Shown here: piece after piece, positions 7,831-13,755 of the stretch | How positions within the stretch are numbered: the stretch's first letter is position 1 | Layout: each line of letters begins with the position of its first letter | NCBI GenBank assembly: GCA_035515515.1 | Contig: DATJBC010000308.1 | Coordinates: 1 to 28,025 of the forward strand | DNA: 28,025 bases | Direction of reading: 5' to 3' | Source of the DNA: DATJBC01 sp035515515 | GTDB taxonomy: Bacteria > Actinomycetota > Acidimicrobiia > Acidimicrobiales > UBA8190 | Position numbers and translations under genes: made by a program | Notes under the pieces: model-generated | Database searches by the model: none | Told to the model about the DNA's origin: nothing | What the model saw: the letters and a program-made list of their open reading frames with translations, nothing else

Positions 7831-9042
7831 ATGGAACAGATCACGTTGGAGCCCGAGCCCACGCCGGCCGGTCCCGTGGCGGACCACGGCGCACCCCGCC
7901 GCGCGCCGTCAGCGGCGCGCCCCGCATCCGAGGATGCCCCCGGAGAGGGCGTCCCGTCGGAGGGCGCCCCGTCGCAGGACAGCGGCGAACCCGCCGCCGC
8001 CCACGCGCCCAGCGCCGCCTACGGGACCTCGGCCGGGCACGGCGCCGGGCCGGGCGGCGAGGCGCCGCCGTCCCCCCCGCTCCCCCCTCTTCCCCCGCCG
8101 CCGGGCGCCGCCTGGGGACCCCCTCCGCCCCCTCCGCCTCCCCCAGGCGGGCACCGGCGGTCGTTGCGGCGCGACCTCCACAACAAGATCCTCGGGGGCG
8201 TGGCGGCGGGGCTGGCCGAGTACCTCGACATCGACGTGCTCATCGTCCGCATCGCCTTCGTGGTGCTCACGGTCCTGGCCGGGTCGGGGGTGCTCCTCTA
8301 CCTGGCGGCGTGGCTGCTCATCCCCGCCGCCGACACCGAGCGGGCCATCGTGCAGGACTACCTCGAGGCCAGGCCGCGGCGCCGGAGCCTGGTGGCCCTG
8401 GTCCTGGGGGTGGTCATCGCCATCATCGCCGTGTCCAACCTGTTCTCGAGCGGGCCCTGGTGGCGCCACTGGGACGGCGGGTTCGGGGGCTTCGGCTTCT
8501 ACTTCGGGCTGTTCGCCCTGATCCTCGGGGCCGCCCTCGTCGTGTCGAGCGGGCGGCGTGGCGGCTCACCGCTGCGCTGGCTGGCCGTCACGTCCCTCGT
8601 GACCCTGCTGGCCGTGATCGCCGTGGTGGCGGCCACCGTCTTCTCCGTGGAGGCCATGAGCGGCGTGCCGCTGCGGGGCGGCATCGGCGACTCGCAGTGG
8701 CGGCCCACCTCGCCCGCCCAGGTGGCGCCCCGGTACCGCCTGGGGATCGGCAACATGCGCGTCGACCTGAGCGCCGTGGACTTCAAGCCGGGCACCACCC
8801 ACGTGACGGCGACGGTGGGCATCGGCCACCTCGTGGTGGAGCTGCCCCCCGGGCCGGCCGTCAGCGTGACGGCGCACAGCGGACTCGGTGACGTGCAGAC
8901 CTTCGGTCAGGACGACGGCGGGTTCGCCACGCGCCGCAGCATGCAGGTGTCGGGCACCGCCGGCGGCCCGGGCAGCGCGGCGCGCATCGTGCTGGACGCC
9001 GAGACCGGCGTGGGGCAGGTCCAGGTCATCCGCGTCCCCTGA
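7831..9042 (+). CDS. PspC-domain membrane protein with LiaF-like C-terminus
   Basis: A 403-residue protein. Residues 1-110 are a disordered cytoplasmic leader with a polyproline run (about 82-106). A PspC domain follows at about 111-166 (DLHNKILGGVAAGLAEYLDI, then a transmembrane helix and AAWLLIPAAD). Three more hydrophobic segments lie at about 186-205, 222-240 and 251-272. The exposed C-terminus (about 300-403) has short alternating beta strands (YRLGIGNMRVDLSAVDF, VGIGHLVVELP, SGLGDVQTFG). These resemble the LiaF/DUF4097 beta-solenoid domain. ATG 7831 is the start that fits the gap; the frame stays open to 7753. It is divergent from the PspC kinase/regulator pair, an arrangement like LiaF with LiaSR, where LiaF restrains the kinase. 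That role is inferred. Confidence 0.9.
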   Translation: MEQITLEPEPTPAGPVADHGAPRRAPSAARPASEDAPGEGVPSEGAPSQDSGEPAAAHAPSAAYGTSAGHGAGPGGEAPPSPPLPPLPPPPGAAWGPPPPPPPPPGGHRRSLRRDLHNKILGGVAAGLAEYLDIDVLIVRIAFVVLTVLAGSGVLLYLAAWLLIPAADTERAIVQDYLEARPRRRSLVALVLGVVIAIIAVSNLFSSGPWWRHWDGGFGGFGFYFGLFALILGAALVVSSGRRGGSPLRWLAVTSLVTLLAVIAVVAATVFSVEAMSGVPLRGGIGDSQWRPTSPAQVAPRYRLGIGNMRVDLSAVDFKPGTTHVTATVGIGHLVVELPPGPAVSVTAHSGLGDVQTFGQDDGGFATRRSMQVSGTAGGPGSAARIVLDAETGVGQVQVIRVP

Positions 9043-9097
9043 CGCGCCACCGCCCGGCACACCCGCGGGGGAAGCGGGCGTCCGGGCGGCGCGACGT

Positions 9098-9113
9098 CGT
9101 GCGCCCGCGCACG
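9098..9113. terminator. Hairpin in the convergent gap, possible bidirectional terminator
   Basis: CGTGCG and CGCACG form a perfect 6-bp stem with a 4-nt loop in the 143-bp gap between the ends of the convergent PspC-protein and peroxiredoxin genes. There is no T-tract on either side, so a standard intrinsic terminator is not proven. In very GC-rich actinobacteria such tract-less hairpins are commonly proposed as terminators. Nothing else coding is visible in the gap. Confidence 0.3.
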
Positions 9114-9185
9114 GGCGGGGCGGACGGTGCGTCAGGTGTGCGCGCTCAGCGCGTGGAGAGGCCCGCGCGCCGACTCCTGGTGCGT

Positions 9186-9821
9186 CTACTTGTTGGGCTG
9201 CGGCGTCACCCGCAGGTAGGGCTTGAGGCGCTTGAAGCCCTTGGGGAACTTCTTCTCGGCGTCCTCGTCCGACAGCGCGGGGACGACGATGACGTCCTCG
9301 CCGTCGGTCCAGTTGACCGGCGTGGCCACCTGGTAGTCGGCGGTGAGCTGCAGCGAGTCGAGGACGCGCAGCACCTCGGCCACGTTCCGGCCCGTCGACG
9401 CCGGGTAGGTGATGATCAGCTTCACCTTCTTGTCCGGGCCGATGACGAACACCGAGCGCACCGTCAGGGTGTCGTTGGCGTTGGGGTGGATCATGTCGTA
9501 GAGGTCGGCGACCTTGCGGTCGGGGTCCCCGATGACCGGGAAGTTCACGGCCTGGCCCTGGGTCTCCTCGATGTCCTTGTCCCAGGAGCGGTGGGACTCA
9601 ACCGAGTCCACCGAAAGGCCGATGAGCTTGGTGTTGCGCTTGTCGAAATCGCCTTTGGCCCTGGAGAACGCTGCGAGCTCCGTCGTGCAGACCGGTGTGA
9701 AGTCCTTGGGATGGGAGAACAGGATCCCCCACGAGTCGCCCAGCCACTCGTGGAAGTTGATCGTGCCCTCGGTGGTCTCTGCGGTGAAGTCGGGGGCCGT
9801 GTCCCCGAGTCGGACTGCCAT
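9186..9821 (-). CDS. 1-Cys peroxiredoxin (Prx6/AhpC-TSA family)
   Basis: A 211-residue cytoplasmic thiol peroxidase that would reduce hydrogen peroxide and organic hydroperoxides. The active site DFTPVCTTE has peroxidatic C45 with T42 and P38 nearby (SHPKDFTP). The conserved arginine is in VRSVFVIGPDKK. There is no second conserved cysteine for a resolving role. The long C-terminal domain (VNWTDGEDVIVVPALSDEDA to KPYLRVTPQPNK) is characteristic of the Prx6 subfamily. ATG 9821 is preceded by a strong ribosome-binding site (GGAGGAG a few bases upstream, complement of 9824-9830), which makes the start secure although the open frame extends much further. It is monocistronic with its own promoter (see 9876-9904). 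Confidence 0.95.
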   Translation of the reverse strand: MAVRLGDTAPDFTAETTEGTINFHEWLGDSWGILFSHPKDFTPVCTTELAAFSRAKGDFDKRNTKLIGLSVDSVESHRSWDKDIEETQGQAVNFPVIGDPDRKVADLYDMIHPNANDTLTVRSVFVIGPDKKVKLIITYPASTGRNVAEVLRVLDSLQLTADYQVATPVNWTDGEDVIVVPALSDEDAEKKFPKGFKRLKPYLRVTPQPNK

Positions 9822-9875
9822 GTCTCCTCCTGGAAGGGTCTCGCGGGTGCGTCGTGTTCGTGCCGTTCGCCCGGG

Positions 9876-9904
9876 AGTGTACCGGGGGGGAGGGCAATTG
9901 TCGA
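9876..9904 (-). promoter_or_regulatory. Sigma70-like promoter of the peroxiredoxin gene
   Basis: On the minus strand, TCGACA (9904-9899, one mismatch to TTGACA) is followed after exactly 17 bp by TACACT (9881-9876, fits TANNNT). A transcript would start near 9869, giving a leader of about 48 nt to the ATG at 9821. This is the best-formed promoter in the window. The rest of the 244-bp gap up to the crotonase gene at 10066 is GC-rich and shows no other clear signal. Confidence 0.6.
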
Positions 9905-10065
9905 CCCGCTGGGTCGGCTTTCGCCGCCCCCCGCGCCGGGCCCGGCCCGGGGACCCAACGATCGGCCCAAAGATGGCCCCGGACCCCCGGTTGGCCCCCC
10001 CTGCTCTGGGAGAATGGGGGGCATGGGGGACCCCGAGCGCCCGCCCCGATCCGGGGGCCCGGGCC

Positions 10066-10938
10066 GTGGCTGAGGCCGTCTGGAAGACCGTCGACATCAC
10101 CCGCCACGGGCCGGTGATCGTCGTCACCATCGTGCGGCCCGAGCGCCGCAACGCCGTGGACTCCGCCACCGCCGCCGACCTCCTGGCCGCCTTCGGCGCC
10201 TTCGACCAGGACGAGAGCGCCCACGTGGCCGTCCTCACGGGGGCGGGGGGGACCTTCTGCGCCGGCGCCGACCTGAAGGCCCTGGCCGAGGGGGACCGGC
10301 GCCCGGTGACCGAGGAGGGGCCGGGGCCTATGGGACCCACCCGCCTGGACCTGTCCAAGCCGGTCGTCGCCGCCATCGAGGGCCACGCCGTGGCGGGGGG
10401 CCTCGAGCTGGCCCTGTGGTGCGACCTGCGGGTGGCCGCCGACGACGCCGTCCTGGGCGTCTACTGCCGGCGCTTCGGCGTCCCCCTGGTGGACGGGGGG
10501 ACGGTGCGCCTCCCCCGCCTCATCGGCCAGAGCCACGCCCTGGACCTCATCCTGACCGGCCGGGGCGTGGGCGGGCCCGAGGCGCTGCGCATGGGGCTCG
10601 TCAACCGCCTGGCGCCCTCGGGGCACGCCCTGGAGGCGGCCCTGGCCCTGGCCCAGGAGATCGCCGCCTTCCCGCCTGTTTGCATGCGCAACGACCGCCG
10701 GTCGGCCCTGTGGCAGTGGGGGCTGCCCGAGCCCGAGGCGCTCATCCTCGAGGCCCGCTTCGGGGCCGACACCATCGCCAGCGGCGAGACCGGGGCCGGG
10801 GCGGCGCGTTTCGCCTCCGGTGCCGGCCGCCACGGCTCCCCGGTGGAGGGCGGAGGGCCAGGTCAGGGTGCGCCGGCGGGCCCGGTCGGGCCGACGGCGT
10901 CGGCCGCCGCAATTGTCGACACGATGGGACGGTCCTGA
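10066..10938 (+). CDS. Enoyl-CoA hydratase/isomerase (crotonase) family protein
   Basis: A 290-residue crotonase-fold protein acting on an acyl-CoA thioester. The oxyanion-hole segments are present: FCAGADLKAL (64-73) and the second hole in EGHAVAGGLELALWCDLRVA (105-124). The segment that normally holds the catalytic glutamates reads GVYCRRFGVPLVDGGTVRLPR (131-151) and contains no Glu, only D143. Classical hydratase activity is therefore uncertain; an isomerase or other crotonase chemistry is possible. The last 45 residues are Gly/Ala/Pro-rich. The start is GTG 10066 (VAEAVWKTVDITRHGPV), since upstream sequence lacks domain homology. Its TGA overlaps the next ATG (TGATG), so the HAD gene is translationally coupled. 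Confidence 0.88.
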   Translation: MAEAVWKTVDITRHGPVIVVTIVRPERRNAVDSATAADLLAAFGAFDQDESAHVAVLTGAGGTFCAGADLKALAEGDRRPVTEEGPGPMGPTRLDLSKPVVAAIEGHAVAGGLELALWCDLRVAADDAVLGVYCRRFGVPLVDGGTVRLPRLIGQSHALDLILTGRGVGGPEALRMGLVNRLAPSGHALEAALALAQEIAAFPPVCMRNDRRSALWQWGLPEPEALILEARFGADTIASGETGAGAARFASGAGRHGSPVEGGGPGQGAPAGPVGPTASAAAIVDTMGRS

Positions 10939-11849
10939 TGGCCAACGCACAATTCCGCGCCGAGCACGGCTACGTCGACTACGACGAGTACGGCGAGGAG
11001 TACGACGAGCTCGAGCGCTACCGCCGCTACAACCGCGCCTACCACGATCCCTACGACCCCGACGAGGAGCCTGACGCCGTGCCCGTCGCCGATACGGTGG
11101 CCGCCTTCGACTTCGACGGCACCTTGACCCGCGGAGGAAGCGTCTGGCAGTTCCTGGCCGCGGTGTGCGGGCGCCGTGCCGTGGCGTCGGCCGGCCTGGC
11201 CCTGGCCCCCCAGCTGCTCAAGGCGGCGCTCCTCGGGGGCTCGGCGGCCGACGAGGCCAAGGAGGCGCTCTTCGTGCGCACCCTGGCGGGCCGCGACGCC
11301 GAGGACGTGGCCCGGCTGGCCGAGGCCTTCGGCCGGGCCCATTTCCGGCGCCGGGCGCGCACCAAGGTGCGGGCCCGCCTGGACTGGCACCGGCGCCAGG
11401 GGCACCTGCTCGTGCTGGTGTCGGCCTCGCCCGAGTTCTACGTGCGGCCGGTGGGACACGAGCTGGGCGTGGACGGGGTCATGGCCACGCGGCTGGAGGT
11501 CGACGACGACGGCCGGCTCACCGGGCGCTTCGAGGGCCGCAACTGCCGGGGCGAGGAGAAGCTCGACCGGCTGGTGCAGTGGCTCGAGACCACGGTGGTG
11601 GAGCCCGACGACGTCGAGGGCGCCCACAGCGGCGGGGCCTCGCACCGGGGCTCGGGCCGGGGCCCCGTCACCACGGGGGCGGCCGGCCTCGAGGGCCGCG
11701 ACCGGCCCTTTTTGTGGGCCTACGGCAACAGCGCCGGCGACCGCCAGATGCTGGGGGCCGCCGACATCGGGGTGGACACGGGCCGGCTGGGCCGCCTGGG
11801 CAAGCTGCGCCGCTTCCGGCGGCTGGGGGACGTCCTGACCGCCTGGTGA
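10938..11849 (+). CDS. HAD-IB family phosphatase with tyrosine-rich leader
   Basis: A 303-residue phosphohydrolase of the SerB-like HAD IB group. Motif I is AFDFDGTLT with nucleophile D58 and D60. Motif II serine is S162 (LVSASPEF), motif III lysine K208 (CRGEEKLDRL), and motif IV YGNSAGDRQML has D268. Between motifs III and IV lies an insert of about 35 low-complexity Gly/Ser/His residues (225-257). The first 50 residues are unusual: acidic, with eight tyrosines between 12 and 39 (GYVDYDEYGEEYDELERY and on). The leader is probably disordered, and its role is unknown. The substrate may be a phosphomonoester such as phosphoserine, or a lipid-linked phosphate; the sequence does not decide. The gene overlaps the crotonase stop by one base. 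Confidence 0.9.
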   Translation: MANAQFRAEHGYVDYDEYGEEYDELERYRRYNRAYHDPYDPDEEPDAVPVADTVAAFDFDGTLTRGGSVWQFLAAVCGRRAVASAGLALAPQLLKAALLGGSAADEAKEALFVRTLAGRDAEDVARLAEAFGRAHFRRRARTKVRARLDWHRRQGHLLVLVSASPEFYVRPVGHELGVDGVMATRLEVDDDGRLTGRFEGRNCRGEEKLDRLVQWLETTVVEPDDVEGAHSGGASHRGSGRGPVTTGAAGLEGRDRPFLWAYGNSAGDRQMLGAADIGVDTGRLGRLGKLRRFRRLGDVLTAW

Positions 11850-11890
11850 GCGCCTACCGGGCGTCCCGGCACCGCGCCCGCGCACCACCG

Positions 11891-11896
11891 TATGCT
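11891..11896 (+). promoter_or_regulatory. Possible -10 box for the fluoride operon
   Basis: TATGCT fits the TANNNT -10 pattern and would start transcription near 11903, just before the riboswitch aptamer at 11912. No convincing -35 box lies about 17 bp upstream, so confidence is limited. The position is right for a leader transcript that begins with the aptamer. Confidence 0.35.
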
Positions 11897-11911
11897 GAGC
11901 ACGCTCTCGAC

Positions 11912-11962
11912 CGGCGATGGGGCTCGCCGTGAACCGCAGCGCCGCTGCTGATGGCTCCTACC
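11912..11962 (+). ncRNA. Fluoride riboswitch aptamer (crcB motif)
   Basis: The sequence carries the crcB-motif consensus: GGCGATGGGGCTCGCC, then a second stem, then GCTGATGGCTCCTAC. Stem P1 pairs 11912-11916 with 11925-11929. A second stem pairs GCAGC 11936-11940 with GCTGC 11944-11948 over a 3-nt loop. The loop of P1 (GGGGCT 11919-11924) can pair with GGCTCC 11953-11958, with two G-U wobbles; this is the expected fluoride-stabilised pseudoknot. The element lies directly upstream of a Fluc/CrcB fluoride channel gene, the classic context. Aptamer identity rests on conserved sequence, structure and neighbour gene together. Confidence 0.93.
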
Positions 11963-11985
11963 TGACGTGGACGGTAGGAAGGAGC
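11954..11985 (+). promoter_or_regulatory. Riboswitch expression platform sequestering the ribosome-binding site
   Basis: GCTCCT (11954-11959), part of the aptamer's pseudoknot strand, is exactly complementary to AGGAGC (11980-11985), the Shine-Dalgarno of crcB. The overlapping TCCTACC (11956-11962) is also complementary to GGTAGGA (11973-11979). Without fluoride the strand would mask the ribosome-binding site. With fluoride it is held in the pseudoknot and the site is free. There is no T-tract, so translational rather than transcriptional control is inferred. Confidence 0.65.
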
Positions 11986-11989
11986 GCGT

Positions 11990-12361
11990 GTGCGGGCGGT
12001 GTGGGTCGGCGTGGCGGGGTTCTGCGGCGCGGTGAGCCGCTACTGGCTCGACGGCGTGGTGAGCCGGGCCACCGGGGGCTCGTTCCCCTGGGGGACGTGG
12101 GTGGTGAACGTGACGGGCTGCTTCGTGGTGGGGCTCCTCACCACGCTGCTCACCGAGCGCCTCATGCCCCACCCCACGGTGCGCATCGCCGTCACCGTGG
12201 GCTTCGTGGGGGCCTACACCACGTTCTCGACGTTCGCCTACGAGAGCGTGCGCCTCGGCCAGGCGGGCGCCCTGGGCATCGCGACGGTGAACGTGGTCTC
12301 CTCGGTGGCCGTCGGCTTCCTGGCCACGTGGGCCGGGATCACGCTGGGGAGGGCGCTGTGA
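11990..12361 (+). CDS. crcB: Fluoride efflux channel Fluc/CrcB
   Basis: A 123-residue four-helix membrane protein that works as a dual-topology dimer to let fluoride leave the cell. Family signatures are present: GAVSRYWLD near the N-terminus, NVTGCFVVG (N40, pore-lining asparagine) and GFVGAYTTFSTF (71-82) with the two phenylalanines (F79, F82) of the fluoride path. Hydrophobic segments lie at about 1-20, 36-55, 66-84 and 95-118. GTG 11990 sits 4 nt after AGGAGC (11980-11985). The gene is controlled by the fluoride riboswitch just upstream and overlaps the DUF190 gene (GTGA). Only one crcB copy is seen here, so a homodimer is expected, although many actinobacteria carry two. Confidence 0.95.
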   Translation: MRAVWVGVAGFCGAVSRYWLDGVVSRATGGSFPWGTWVVNVTGCFVVGLLTTLLTERLMPHPTVRIAVTVGFVGAYTTFSTFAYESVRLGQAGALGIATVNVVSSVAVGFLATWAGITLGRAL

Positions 12362-12729
12362 GGCTCGAGGGCCAAGGGACGCTGCTGCGCATCTTCATCG
12401 GCGAGTCCGACACCTGGCACGGCAAGCCCCTGTACCAGGCGATCGTGCGGCGCCTGCGCCAGGAGGGCGTGGCGGGGGCCACGGTGATCCGGGCCATCGA
12501 GGGGTTCGGGGCCAAGAGCCACCTGCACACCGCCCGCATCCTGCGCCTGTCCGAGGACCTCCCCCTCGTGGTCGAGGTGGTCGACACCGAGGAGCACATC
12601 CGCCGCGTCCTGCCGCTCCTCGACGACATGGTGGCCGACGGCCTCGTCACCCTGGAGCACGTGGAGGTCATCGCCTACCGGGCCGGCAAGGACGCCGGCC
12701 CCTCGGCCCCACGGGACGGCGCATCCTGA
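12358..12729 (+). CDS. DUF190 family (PII-like) protein
   Basis: A 123-residue soluble protein with the DUF190 pattern: LLRIFIGESDTWHGKPLYQ, then IVRRLRQEGVAGATVIRAIEGFG (about 30-52), then LVVEVVDTEEHIRRVLPLLDDMV. DUF190 proteins have a PII-like ferredoxin fold and are often encoded beside crcB. Their function in fluoride resistance is not established. GTG 12358 overlaps the crcB stop (GTGA), so both would be under the fluoride riboswitch. The last 15 residues are a loose Gly/Pro/Ser tail. The gene ends 42 bp before the convergent aldo/keto reductase stop. A weak 5-bp hairpin (GTCCG/CGGAC) is the only feature in that gap. Confidence 0.92.
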   Translation: MRLEGQGTLLRIFIGESDTWHGKPLYQAIVRRLRQEGVAGATVIRAIEGFGAKSHLHTARILRLSEDLPLVVEVVDTEEHIRRVLPLLDDMVADGLVTLEHVEVIAYRAGKDAGPSAPRDGAS

Positions 12730-12771
12730 GGGCACCGCGACGTCCGGCCCCGACGGACCGCCCGCTCCGCG

Positions 12772-13632
12772 TCAGCCCACCGGCATGGGGAAGATGTGGG
12801 CCTCGCCCGCCGTGGCCGCCATCGCCGCGGCCCGCTCGTCGTCGGTCATGGCCTCGTAGCGCCCGGCGGCGGCGATCGTGGTGGCGGCCAGCCCGGGGTC
12901 GCTGGGGGTGCACAGAGCGTGCACGCCGGGGGTGCCGAGCACGAAGCGCACGCCCCGCTCGATCTCCTCCTCGCCCGTGTAGGCCTCGTACCAGGTGGTG
13001 GCGCTGTCGGGACGCTCGCCCCAGGGCCGGGCCGCCACGGCCTTGATGGCCATGACCCCGATGTCGCGGGCGTCGGCCTCGGCCAAGAGGGCCTCGGCGT
13101 CACGGCGGTACTGGGCGTCGGCCCACAGGCGGGGGTTCACGGGGAACATGACGGTGTCGAGGTCGTAGCGGCGCAGCGCCTCGAGCTGGGCGGCCGGCGT
13201 GGTGAGGTTGTGCCCCGTGATGCCCGCGAAGCGGCACAGGCCCTCGTCGCGCGCCCGCAGGATCTCGGCGGCGGCGGCGCCCCGGCGCCCGAGCTCGTCG
13301 AGGTCGGTGACGGCGTGCATCTGGTACAGGTCGAAGGACTCGCACTGCAGCAGCGTGAGCGACTCCTCGAGCTGGGCGCGGACACCGCCGGGGTCGTGGC
13401 GCATGGTCTTGCACGCCACGAACAGCCGGTCGCGCACCGCCGGGATGAGCGGGCCCAGCAGCTCTTGGGCCCTGCCATAGCGGGGTGCCACGTCGAGGTG
13501 GTTGACACCCGCCTCGAGCGCCGCCGCGAAGGCCGTCGCCGTGAGGTCGGGACCCGTGCCCCAGAAGGCCGCGCCCCCCAGGACGGCGACAGACGACCAG
13601 TGTCCGGTGCGACCGAGGCGACGGGTGAGCAT
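12772..13632 (-). CDS. Aldo/keto reductase
   Basis: A 286-residue AKR-superfamily oxidoreductase, only distantly like the one at 116-1168. It opens LTRRLGRTGHWSSVAVLGGAA. The catalytic residues are D47 and Y52 (LDVAPRYG), K75 (ACKTM) and H106 (YQMHAV). AP replaces the more common TA after D47. The C-terminus (IERGVRFVLGTPGVHALCTPSDP) fits the YhdN/ferredoxin-like AKR group that often lacks a long C-terminal loop. ATG 13632 was chosen because it gives the standard family N-terminus; the frame extends 12 codons further upstream. The gene appears monocistronic, with 123 bp separating it from the next minus-strand gene. The substrate is unknown. Confidence 0.9.
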   Translation of the reverse strand: MLTRRLGRTGHWSSVAVLGGAAFWGTGPDLTATAFAAALEAGVNHLDVAPRYGRAQELLGPLIPAVRDRLFVACKTMRHDPGGVRAQLEESLTLLQCESFDLYQMHAVTDLDELGRRGAAAAEILRARDEGLCRFAGITGHNLTTPAAQLEALRRYDLDTVMFPVNPRLWADAQYRRDAEALLAEADARDIGVMAIKAVAARPWGERPDSATTWYEAYTGEEEIERGVRFVLGTPGVHALCTPSDPGLAATTIAAAGRYEAMTDDERAAAMAATAGEAHIFPMPVG

Positions 13633-13716
13633 GTGCGCACGGTACCCCCGGACGCCGTCCGTCGACACGCCGCTCGCAGGACGTCCCCGTGGCGCACACC
13701 GAGCCGCGCCGGGGCC

Positions 13717-13736
13717 CCGACGGCGTCCCCCGTCGG
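13717..13736 (-). terminator. Hairpin downstream of the SpoIID-repeat gene
   Basis: CCGACGG and CCGTCGG form a perfect 7-bp stem with a 6-nt loop, about 20 bp past the stop codon of the minus-strand gene that ends at 13756. The position suits a terminator, but no T-tract follows. The rest of the 13633-13755 gap is GC-rich and shows nothing else, though it must also hold the start region of nothing but the upstream end of the aldo/keto reductase gene. Confidence 0.4.
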
Positions 13737-13755
13737 CCCGCGTGGGCCCGGTGGC

